From contig RBKR01000005.1 in the NCBI GenBank assembly GCA_004835665.1, positions 1,178,001 through 1,242,000 on the forward strand: a stretch of 64,000 bases of DNA. The letters run 5' to 3'. Origin of the DNA: Phoma sp. XZ068 (lineage: Eukaryota; Ascomycota; Dothideomycetes; Pleosporales; Didymellaceae). The stretch's first letter is position 1; every line of letters starts with the position of its first letter. The notes under the pieces were generated by a model. It was not told the DNA's origin, made no database searches, and was given only the letters and a program-made list of their open reading frames with translations. Shown one piece after another: positions 55,040-64,000 of the stretch. The position numbers and the translations under genes are program-made.

Positions 55040-56663
55040 CTAGTCCGAGTCACTCAACTCCTCGATTCTCCCACTCCGATAAGCCTCCTCAACCGGATTC
55101 TTCACATCGACAACGCCCGTCTTCTTCAACCTCTCAAACAGCACAAACAACCTCTCAGCTTCCCTCTCTTTCTCCTCTTGCGTCATTTCCGGCAAGTCCA
55201 CGTCTTCCTCCTTATCCAACCTCTGCCCCGTAATGGGGTTCACAGGCACACCGCTGCTCCCTTCACCTGCCTCCTTGATCGCGCTCTCAGGCATGGGAAT
55301 ATTCTTCGACAGCAAGAAGCCAGAGGCGTACCCGTACCCGACGTTTTGTACGTATGTGGCCGGGTCTTTGGAGGAGAGCTCGTACATGAATGCTGCGATT
55401 GACTCGCGGAGCGCGGGTGTTTGCGCGCTGGTGCTGAGGTTCAGGAGACGACTGGGTAGCGATGATGTTTTACCAAGAGGCTGGTTGCGATCGCTGTCGG
55501 AAGGAAGGAGTTTGGATTGAACTACTGTTTGCACGTCGGTTGGGGCGAGTTCGTAGATCCGGCGTAGCAGCGTGAAGAGGGGCGAGATGGTTGCGTCGAG
55601 CTCAGAGGCGGGGTAGTCGCGTATTGCGCTGTCAAGTATGCTGATCAGGTGTGTGACGTTGCTGGGTGGATTGGTGGATGGAAAGACAGCGGCGTGAAGT
55701 TCAGGGTCGTGTGGTTGTTGGGTGGTGCCTGTGCCTTCTTCGCGGACTAGGTTGAGGAGCGCGTTGATAAGGAATGACACTGGTGCATCGAGTGACTTGG
55801 GGGATGAATCGCGGCGAGTCAGGATTTTGAAGATATTGGGGATTGCGGAGGTGAAATGTTGGGATAGGTCTGGGTGGAAGTGTGTGACGTTGAAGAGCAG
55901 TTTGAGGGTCTCTGACAGGGCCATGAGGTCCATTGGCGCAGTGTGCTCTTGCGCACGTTGTCGCGGCTGGGTGTAGCGGTTTGCGTGTCGCTGTATCGCG
56001 GAGTTTATGTTGTCTGCTAAGTGGTGCTCATTCACCAGCTCCGAGTAATCGAGTTTTGCGTTGTAGGTGGTGAGAAATAGGATGCGTGAGATCAGGAACT
56101 CGTCGTCGATGCTTTCGCTCTACCAGACAGTCAGTACGCGTGAATATATTGTTGCGCTCTTTTGTACTTGCCTTGAGTTTCTCTGCTGCGTTTGGACCGT
56201 GTCCTAGATCAACCAAGATCTGGCGCGCATTCGGTTGGAGGAGCAAGGCATTGGCTATGCACCGGAGAGCCTCCTGCGAAACCGTTGTGTCCTTCTCCTT
56301 GAAGGCATAGCGGCCTAGTGTCCGTAGACCCTGAACAGGTCACTTTGTATTCTCATGTCTTGATGCGAGTCCAGCATACGTCTTGTGTGAATATGGGATC
56401 CGCATTGGTGGGGTCTCGACCGTAGACTTTCAGCTGCTCAAGGTGCTGCCTGCGTTCTAGTCGACATATAAGTCTATTGTGATATGTATGTCGAAGGAAT
56501 TGGCTTACGTGGCTGGGCAAGCTTTGGGGTGTCGAGGTCGGTCTTCAAGTCGGTGAGGATCTTTGTGACATCGTCGAGTTTTGCTATTCCTGGGTCAGTA
56601 AAGATGGTGGAAATGTAGATTGTGAGCTACTAATGCACCTTTCCCAGACTTCTGTAAAAACAT
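55040..56663 (-). CDS. RIC8: Ric8/synembryn, G-alpha exchange factor and chaperone
   Basis: Five exons on the minus strand: 56663-56639 (25 nt), 56589-56509, 56456-56380, 56330-56172 and 56119-55040; introns of 49, 52, 49 and 52 bp; 473 residues, about the length of the Neurospora protein. RIC8 is a GEF and folding factor for heterotrimeric G-alpha subunits. The protein is an all-helical armadillo-type repeat: FLQKSGKGIAKLDDVTKIL, GLRTLGRYAFKEKDTTVSQE, ALRCIANALLLQPNARQIL, FLISRILFLTTYNAKLDY, LLFNVTHFHPDLS, and the end block VPVNPITGQRLDKEE with MTQEEKEREAERLFVLFERL. Intron 4 uses a GC donor. All introns were fixed by phase and by helix continuity. The PTH11-like proteins in this window are possible upstream receptors only in the broadest sense. 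Confidence 0.92.
56120..56171 (-). other. RIC8: GC-AG intron of RIC8
   Basis: On the minus strand, CTCAAG is followed by GCAAGT, the classic GC donor, with ACTGAC as branch site and CTGGTAG as acceptor. Use of the nearby GTACAA as donor would shift the frame and give an early stop in exon 5. Confidence 0.85.
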
Positions 56664-57326
56664 TGTTGGCAAGTTAGGGTAGAGAAGGAACAGCGGAGGA
56701 GAACTTCCAGAGTGTCGGTGGACTATGTTACAGACTCCCGCGGTATGATGATCAGGGTGCCCCACAGTGGGGAACGACGCAACAACGCGTGCAAGGGTCC
56801 ACACCTCCAAATGCAGCCAGAACTTTGACAGTCGTGGAACAGGAACCAGGATAAGCTTGAGGATAGACTACCAACAAGCAGTTGGTCTGGCTCGCGACCA
56901 CGTAGCTTCTAATTCGGAAATCGCTCTCACCATATAGAGCATCTATTCAAGACAATGCGTGACATGTGCCTCGACCCCAAGTACGTGCTTTGCTTGAGCT
57001 CATGTATATGTCCTGATTGACCTAATACGACATGGTCAGAGCATTGGACCAAATGAAACTGGCCTCCAGCAAAGTTACATCCAGATCGTGCTGGTGAAAG
57101 CAGTGGTTTCGAGGTCTCGGGAACCACTTTACGCGTGCGGGAAGGCGCGTTCGCGCGCCCCGGCAACGCGTCGAACGTGCCGCTCTAAGCTTTCCAAGCT
57201 GGGGTAGCCTCAACACCACCTCGACTTTCGCTCGCGACGTCCCAAATCGCGTGTATACGGCCAGCGATGCGAGTCTAATATTCTGCTTTTCCTTTTGGTT
57301 CCAGTTAGTCGGTTTCCAGCATAGCC
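56664..57326. other. Divergent intergenic region of RIC8 and RIF1
   Basis: 663 bp between the two divergent starts. It must carry both promoters. No gene and no assigned motif. Confidence 0.45.
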
Positions 57327-60300
57327 ATGGTGTTGTCCAAGTTCGAGTCGCTCTCTGTTCGCCCGCCCACTCCACCGAAAGACGTTGAAGATAGCGACAA
57401 GGACGTCGACGTCGACGAGACGGTCCAATTTCTCGAGGACCCGTTTGGCGAGAAACCCGCACAACCGAAGGCCGTCGCAAAAGTCGCTGCGAAAAAGCTG
57501 CTCAACACGCCAGACCAGTCGCCGTCCTCCGATATCAGCATACCTTCCAGCGCTGCTGGGAAGAAGAGGGTCAACTTCGAAGTTCAGACATGCGTATCCC
57601 CACACAAGAAGGCTGTGATCAAGTCGTGGACTCCGACGCGTAGCTCACCACTCCGCCCTCTACCTCAGACGCGCGTGTCGCTGCCGCTCAAATCGATCCT
57701 CAAACCCACGGACGCAACAGCCACACCCCCGCCGAACGACGAAGGCGCTGCCGCTCACCAATTCAAAACGTTCGCCGAGATGTTGGAGTCGATAGTAAAG
57801 CAGCTTGCTCAAGGAGAGCGACCTTCACGGCTGGATGCATACCACTCCCTGCAGCGCACTATGCAGGCCTACGACAAGCTTCCAGATGAACAGGCGCTTA
57901 GGAACAAGATGTCCTTGTTGACACAATTCATTCGGCGGGATACACAAGCCACCAGTCCCACAGGCAATGGACTCGATTCGCAGCTCATTGGTCAGGCACT
58001 GAAGCTCCTGTTGGCGCTCTTCCGCATACCAGACCTGACGGCCGCCATGGACGAGGAGTTTTGCTCGTTCATGATTGATAGAACCATCCAGGTCCTCACA
58101 GACGCCACCGTATCGAAAAATGTAGTCAACACACATCTCGCTATGCTGATGCAGCAGAACTTCCGGCCTAGGACAATGACTGCATTACGCGTGGAGAAGA
58201 TCATGGATGGTCTAGACACAATACAGGACCGTGTAAAAGGCTTTTCAGTGCAAGCATACCGCCTCCGTATCTACAGAAAATTGATCCAGCAACGCCCCGA
58301 CCTTATGACCAGACACGCGGAACGGTGGTTCAAACACACTTTCAAAGCATTGGTTTCGGGCCACAAGGACATCTACCAAAGCGCCCTTGACACAGCCATC
58401 GCTGCTGCAAAAACTGTCGGGCATGACCCCTTTGTAGCCAAATCAGTTCTCGCAGTTCTGAACAAGATTAGAAGCGACGGCGAGACCACTGTTGCTAAAG
58501 CGATGGCACAAGAGCTGCAGAAGATGCTTGAAGGAGACAATGCGTCTCTCGTCCCTCAAATATGGTCGGCCGTGACCGGGCTTCTGCGGGATCATATCGA
58601 CATCAAGTTCTTCGTTGATCTGGAAGAATGGCTGAAGGTATTTGAGAAATCGCTCAAATCTGAGAACGACCAAGTAAAGATCTACGGGAACGTAGCATAT
58701 GGCTTCCTGCTCTATGCCGTGAATGCTTCTCAAGACACTGCCAAAGGCTGGTCGAAGTTCTTACTGAACATCCCTCTGCAACAGCTTCAAAGACGAGGGT
58801 CGATGAAAAAATCTGAGCGGGATTCCATCTTCTGCGGGTACAATACGCTGCTGTACTATGCGTTCCGCCCCACTGCCAGCCACGAGCAACTCGATCGTTT
58901 CTGGAACGAGTTCGTGGTAGGCTTCTGGACCCCATTGATACTTCAGTCGTCGGCCACACACGCAGCGCACGCTTGCCGCATCGTTTCAGCTCTTCTCAAC
59001 GGATCTCGGAACCCATGGAATGCACAAAGAGCTTTGGATCTTAGGTACCAGGTCATGACACAACTCACCGAGGTTCCTCTCGTTGACCCACGATGGGTTC
59101 GCAAGTCGCTTTCATCGGTTCTCAAGTTTGTGGAGACTTTGCTTGATGCAACAGCCTGGTCCAACCCCGACCAACCAGAAGACGACCCAATTAACATCGT
59201 GTGGTCCGCTGTACTTGATTCCTTAATCGAGGCAAGCAGCAAGGAGGTTATGGCATCGACTGAAACCAAGGATGCGATGGCCCATATCGTTAATCTCCTT
59301 CGTCGAGTATGGGATCGACATACGGCCCAGCTAGCTCTGCCACAACACAAGGAGGATAGCTGGGCAGACAAATTCTGCTTCCTGGTTGAAAGTGTAGTGC
59401 AGAAGCTCGGTGCACTTCAATTTGCAGACAAGTGTCTCACTCGAAATGGTCAAGACGAGTTTGAAGTTGCATCAACCCCTTCTTTCCGCTCTCGGCTACA
59501 TGGAGCTCGAATCTCACCTTTGTTATATCTTATCGATCTTCTCGTCAACCAGTCAGAAGGCAAGCTCTCGGACTCTGTTCGATTGCGCGCAATGAAGCTG
59601 GTGATCGAGCCCGCGTTCAACGCCCAGAATACCCGTCTTAGCAAGCTTGAATTACTTCGGGATTGCGCCACAATTGTTGATGGGTCTTTAAAAGCACTCG
59701 TGGCCTTGGACTTCTGGTCGCAGATCGCAGAGTTATTGACGGTCTCAATTGAGCAGCAAGTGCCCGATTCAAATGAGCGTGTCTCCCGTCAGCTCGGTAA
59801 AGAGTACGACGTTGTCGTCGAGCTTCTCAGCCTAGGCTCGGCCTATCTCCTAAACAATTCGCGAGGGCTTGAGGTCCTTTCAGCCTTTGTTCGTACGGTT
59901 CGAAAGGAGGCTGGAGATGGCGCTCTTGTGCTCGCAGTCATCGAAAGGACATCCGAGCGTGTTCTGGCCAGTACCACCGGTAAAGTCACATGTCTGCCCT
60001 TCATCAGCATGCTCCTGCAAAATCTTCCAAGCAAAACCATCAGCCGGCGTGTTCTTGACCAGGGTAGGCAGACTTTATGGCCATCTTCCCCTGCAGGAGG
60101 ACGCAATCATGATTTCGATCCTTACAACCACCTTTATAACGTAGTAACCTCTGTGGGTTCTGCCGCGTATAACGAATTAGATCTTGAAGATGTCGAATCG
60201 ATCAAGCATTTCCTCGCCGCATTGGGCGGGTCAATTAAGAACTGTTCGACGTCGCTACTTGCGGTCTACTTGCGCAAGATGCAGGAAGTTATTCGGATCT

Positions 60301-62699
60301 GGGTTGAAGATCCTCAAAGGAAGCTGCAGAACTATAAACCGGTCTCGAAAGCTCTCCATCGTGAGGTGAGTTATGGCAGTTGTGTATGATAGTTGCCTGC
60401 TAATTGATGATAGGTCGTAAACCTATGGAAGGAAGTGGGCGAGGCGATCGAGAGACTTCCACGCAAGGACGGTCAAGTCCTCTTACACCTCGAACCGCTG
60501 ATCACATCCGGTTTTGTGAGCCGACGTCGGAGTATCGTTAACATCTCGATCGCAACTTGGAACAAGACGTTTGGTGAAGAGGACAGTCTCCGGTACCCGC
60601 CACGACTTGAAGCATTCTTACGCCGCTTGCACAATTCTGTCGAGCTAGTCCTGCCCTCACTGGACATCAGGGAGACCACTACCGTGAGTCTAGCTCATAT
60701 TATAGCATTCACATTACTGATTAGTCCAAAGGAAGCCGATCTGTCCTTCTACGACTCTGACGAGAGTACCGAAGCACCGAGGCGGAGTGCGCGGAGTTCC
60801 CACGTCAAGGAGTCTCCTTATAAAATCATCAAACCTGTACGCAATTCGAAGCCCCGGTCTCCGGCAGTACCTTCTCCTGCAGGTAGAAGGACCTCTTCCC
60901 GCCGAACACCCAATGTACGCTTACGGCACGACAACTCACAGATCCAGTTCGAAGCTATTGTTTCTTCGCCATCTAACCCATTCGTCCAAGAATCACAGAT
61001 CTTGACCGAGAGGCAGAAGGAGATGATCGAACGCCAACGGCTCGCCGGTGGATTGTTCGCCGACATGGACGCAGCTTCTCCACAGCGCGACGCTCCCCCT
61101 TCTCCGTTAGAGCTGCACTCTGAGGCTCAAAGTGTGGATGGCTTGCCAAGCCGTAATACACGTACCACACCACGGAAGTCGCTGGCCAAGATCGGTCCTA
61201 TGGATGTTTTTCTAGGCTCGTCACCTACGCCACACGCACGACGCAGCTCGCAGAGAATTGTTAGCGATGACACCAACATTGCGACTCCTACTGCGGTACG
61301 AACAGTTCATCTAGCAGCCGATGTTGACCTAGGATCTTCGCCCCCTCAGTTCAAAAAGGACAACACCTCAGAGTCGAGACAGCCTCCGAACGAAATTGGC
61401 GAAAGCTTTGACGCCCGACAATCCGACAGCCTTTACTCTGCGTCCTTTGATGACGGTACCACTATGGATGAGGATGCTTTAGCTGCAGCAGTAACGTTAG
61501 CTGAAGCGGAAGAACAACTCCACAACAAACATGAACCCAGCGACGATGACATGTCCGATGTACCAAGCTCTACGATCGATCTGCAGCTCACTGCGCAAAT
61601 TGATGCCGATATGCAAACCGCGGAGGCGACAACTAAACCCATTGCTAAGGTGTCGGAATCAAAAAGCGTGTTTGTTGATGCCGCATCTAACCCCCTTTCG
61701 AACGACGGCGTTTCTACAACACAAGATGGAAGTGATACAGAAGTTGAGCCCACGCCCAGATCGACCCGTACTCGTAAGAGCAGAAAAGCAGATAAGAGTA
61801 GCACAAGTCGTGTAGGGGACTCTTTCACTTCCACTCCAGGGAAGAGCACTCCAGGTTCGCAGGGCGTTCGACGTTCGACGCGACACAGTATGGATAGTCC
61901 AATTCACATCCAACTATCAAGTGTGAATAAGCGCAAGAATCTGAGGAGCAAGACAGAGTCTACTTCAGAAGAACAAACTTCTTCACCAGGTCGATTCCTG
62001 CCCGAACAGGCAGATGATGAGCCCGAAGTTGTAATTGCTGCGTCGCCCACGGAGAGGACCAGGAGTGCCAAAAAGAGGAAGTCCATGAACGAATCACCGA
62101 CAGTCTCAGAGAGCCCTGTGGCTACCCTTGGGTCAGGACGCAAACGCACCATGCGCCGCTCGCAGTCGAATCTCAGCCAGGTCGAAAGCGCGGCTGATAT
62201 CGTAGTGGAGGACACGCCTGTCCCCTCCAAGCGAGCGAGACAGAGTCTTACCAAGGATGTCAGCGAAGCGAAGTCAACGCCACCTCCTGCTCCCCGTGAA
62301 TTACACTCTTCGCAGAGCAAGCGCCTCAGTCACATCCAAGTCACACCCAGGCACGACAAGGCTTCTGCTCCTGCCGTAGCGGAGCAGATCGCAGCCTCAA
62401 TAGCCACTATAGCCGATTCCGCCCCTGTCACAAAGCAAGCTGAGTTGATGCAGAGCCATATTCAGTCGCAGCAGCAGGCTCCAACCGGCAACGCTACCCC
62501 GAATCGATCGTTTGCTGAACGTGTCATTCTTACACCAAAGAGTATCATCAATAAACTCAAGGAGTTCAAGAACTATTTCTTGAATTCTCCCGGGCTGGCT
62601 GTAAGCAGGACGGAGGAGCGTGAGCTTGACGATGCACTGTTCCATATTCGCGTCGAAGTGCACGCTGCCGGGCAACGAGGAGCGATGCAGGGCTTGTAG
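57327..62699 (+). CDS. RIF1: Rif1, Rap1-interacting factor 1 homologue
   Basis: Exons 57327-60365, 60414-60683 and 60732-62699; intron 1 is 48 bp (GTGAGT donor, GCTAATTGA branch, GATAG acceptor). Intron 2 (60684-60731) is probable; it is in frame and stop-free, so the product is 1758 residues if spliced, 1774 if not. Rif1 controls replication timing and telomere length and recruits PP1 phosphatase. Near the N terminus are two PP1 docking motifs, RVNF (81-84) and SILK (123-126). A long HEAT-like helical array, the Rif1 N-terminal domain, spans about 145-1120 (KTFAEMLESIVKQLAQGER, KSVLAVLNKIRSDGE, FWNEFVVGFWTPLIL, LRAMKLVIEPAFN). The C-terminal 640 residues are Ser/Thr/Pro-rich with many SP/TP sites, ending in a conserved-looking helix (SIINKLKEFKNYF, EERELDDALFHIRVEV). 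The start ATG at 57327 is the first in frame. Confidence 0.92.
60684..60731 (+). other. RIF1: Probable in-frame 48-bp intron of RIF1 with tandem acceptors
   Basis: A perfect GTGAGT donor, a TTACTGATT branch-like site and two acceptors: TTAG at 60724 (shifts frame and stops after 11 codons) and AAAG at 60731 (keeps frame). AAAG acceptors are also used in RPL7 and uL6m here. The unspliced segment is stop-free and would add a hydrophobic 16-residue stretch between RETTT and EADLSFYDSD. Confidence 0.6.
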
Positions 62700-63317
62700 G
62701 GATCGAAGGGGCGAGTTGGCATTTGGATAGAACTATGTTCTTATGGGATTGGTGCATTGCAGCGTAGCATAGCGATATCGTAAGAGTAATAGATACCCAC
62801 AACCGTGAAAGTTTGGTCGACTGCCTATTCCACATCAGCAATTTCAGGTGACCGCGCATTCCGAACGATGATTTATCCCAATGGGACGAGATGTCTGGTG
62901 AACCACGGTGGACAGCTCCTGTCGATCATGTTCACCTGTCCGGCGACCATGTGGGCGAGTAACATCAGCATCCACATTGCTAAGATGCACCAACGGATCC
63001 AATCACGGAAATCTTCAATGCTTAGGCGAATGCAAGAAGTGTTTCGGGTGAGTTTCAGGTGGTCGATGCGGTAGCTGCATCATAGTGGGGCTCGAAGCTT
63101 CCCATGCTGCCCCTCCTTCTCCTCAACGTCGTCCATCAACAAACGCCACCAACAGCAATAGTACGTTCAAACACGCCTTCACCTAGTTTCGAAACAGACA
63201 GCTGACAGTTACTAAGGATAAAAGGCCCCCAAAATCTCCAATTCAAGTCCACTTTTGCTTATCCTACAACGATACATCTACGCAACATCACCATCTCGAC
63301 GAACCGTAAACATCACA
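62700..63317. other. Intergenic region between RIF1 and mutarotase gene
   Basis: 618 bp. A short plus-strand frame at 62805-63074 has no recognisable content. The last 100 bp form the likely promoter and leader of the mutarotase gene. Confidence 0.5.
63217..63225 (+). promoter_or_regulatory. TATA-like element upstream of the mutarotase gene
   Basis: GATAAAAGG lies 93-101 bp before the ATG at 63318 and is followed by a C/A-rich leader. Position and sequence suit a core promoter element; this is suggestive only. Confidence 0.35.
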
Positions 63318-64000
63318 ATGGTTGACCGCGCCAACCGTCCCTCCGCTCTGAACGCACCCAAGAGCTCCGGCCCTTCCGCACAAGTCGAGATCGTTGGCGA
63401 GGGAGGTAGCCAGAAGGTTGTTGCAACGCTGCCATCTGGTGAGAGCGTGGAAGTGTACCTGTTCGGTGCTACCGTAACTAGCTGGAAGAGCAATGGCGGA
63501 AAGACAGAAAACTTGTGGGTTAGCGAGAATGCGGATTTGACAGGAAACAAGCCCGTCAGGGGTGGCATTCCCGTCGTCTTCCCGGTATGACGACACTGAG
63601 CTGCACAAGGCGTGACCCTCACCATGGACGAGCCTCCGCTAACAAGTGTTGTAGAACTTCGGTCCCCCTCCCAAGACTGGCCCTGCTTCAAAGCTCTCCC
63701 AGCATGGTTTCGCACGCAACTCGCGTTGGGAATACCTGGGCAAATCGTCCACCGAAGATGCACTAGATACCAGCTCCGTAAAGCTTGACTTCGGTCTCGA
63801 TCGCAATGGCATCAGTGAAGAGCACCGCAAGGCGTGGCCTCTGGACTTCGGTCTGGTGTACAGTGTCACACTGAGCAAGGACTCTTTGCAGGCAGTCATC
63901 ACTGTACGCAACGAAGGAGACGAGAGCTTTGACTTCCAGTTTTTGCTACACACCTACTTCAGGATCAAGGTAGGCTTGACAGAATTCACATAATAGTAGA
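63318..64000 (+). CDS. Glucose-6-phosphate 1-epimerase (D-hexose-6-phosphate mutarotase), 5' part
   Basis: Exons 63318-63584 and 63655-63969 are visible; a third exon lies beyond the right edge because a GTAGGC donor at 63970 starts an intron that runs out of the window. At least 194 residues are seen. The enzyme interconverts alpha and beta anomers of hexose-6-phosphates, as yeast YMR099C. Motifs: VEVYLFGATVTSWKSNG, VRGGIPVVFP joined by the 70-bp intron to NFGPPPKTGP, then SQHGFARNSRWEYLG with a catalytic-region His, and LHTYFRI with a second His near the end. The galactose-mutarotase-like beta fold is clear. ATG at 63318 gives a 25-residue polar leader without a targeting signal, so it is probably cytosolic. 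Truncated only by the window. Confidence 0.92.

Noticed and set aside
61433..62320. Minus-strand frames over the RIF1 tail
   Set aside because: Ser/Leu-rich shadows of the Ser/Thr-rich RIF1 tail.
62805..63074. 89-codon plus-strand frame upstream of the mutarotase gene
   Set aside because: No recognisable content and its position overlaps the likely promoter; no splice link to the mutarotase start was found.

Overview
This window is nuclear DNA of a filamentous ascomycete (Pezizomycotina). The class is inferred and not proven; the gene style would fit Dothideomycetes. The evidence is many protein genes split by short introns (mostly 48-60 bp) with GTNNGT-type donors, CTGAC/CTAAC branch points and CAG/TAG acceptors, plus lineage-typical families: PTH11-like rhodopsin-domain proteins, a HET-tail protein, fungal_trans regulators and a GAF hybrid histidine kinase. 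I see no CRISPR array, rRNA, convincing tRNA or intact transposon.

Left part (1-16.7 kb): accessory and loosely packed. It holds the C-terminal part of a GMC oxidoreductase cut by the window edge, an orphan two-exon gene, a cytochrome P450, a rhodopsin-domain membrane protein, a short-chain dehydrogenase, a JmjC (KDM8/JMJD5-like) protein and a second rhodopsin-domain protein with a repetitive tail. It resembles the edge of a tailoring-enzyme neighbourhood, but no PKS, NRPS or terpene core is present. A GC-rich gene-poor gap follows (16.7-19.0 kb).

Middle part (19-42 kb): a reticulon, an unassigned multi-pass membrane protein, a GAF hybrid histidine kinase divergent from glutamine-dependent NAD synthetase (QNS1), a protein resembling the C-terminal part of HET proteins, a small RING protein, a fungal_trans regulator with half a zinc cluster, and an F-box-like cysteine-rich protein of about 1087 residues.

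Right part (42-64 kb): dense housekeeping genes, often divergent pairs: RPL7/NCL1, an Rsm1/NIPA-like protein with MET22, mitochondrial uL6 with KAR5, RIC8 with RIF1, then a PLC-like phosphodiesterase (between NCL1 and the Rsm1-like gene) and a hexose-6-phosphate mutarotase cut by the right edge.

The most notable signals are in gene structure. QNS1 has a 4-nt first coding exon and an 8-nt internal microexon that supplies most of the codon for the nitrilase-domain catalytic glutamate. RIC8 has a GC-AG intron. Two introns (in the first rhodopsin gene and in RIF1) are multiples of three without stops, so they hide inside open frames. Seven genes begin with coding exons of 40 nt or less. RIF1 carries RVxF and SILK phosphatase-docking motifs close to its N terminus. 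Exon boundaries were deduced by eye from splice signals, phase and family conservation; no alignment or RNA data were available.
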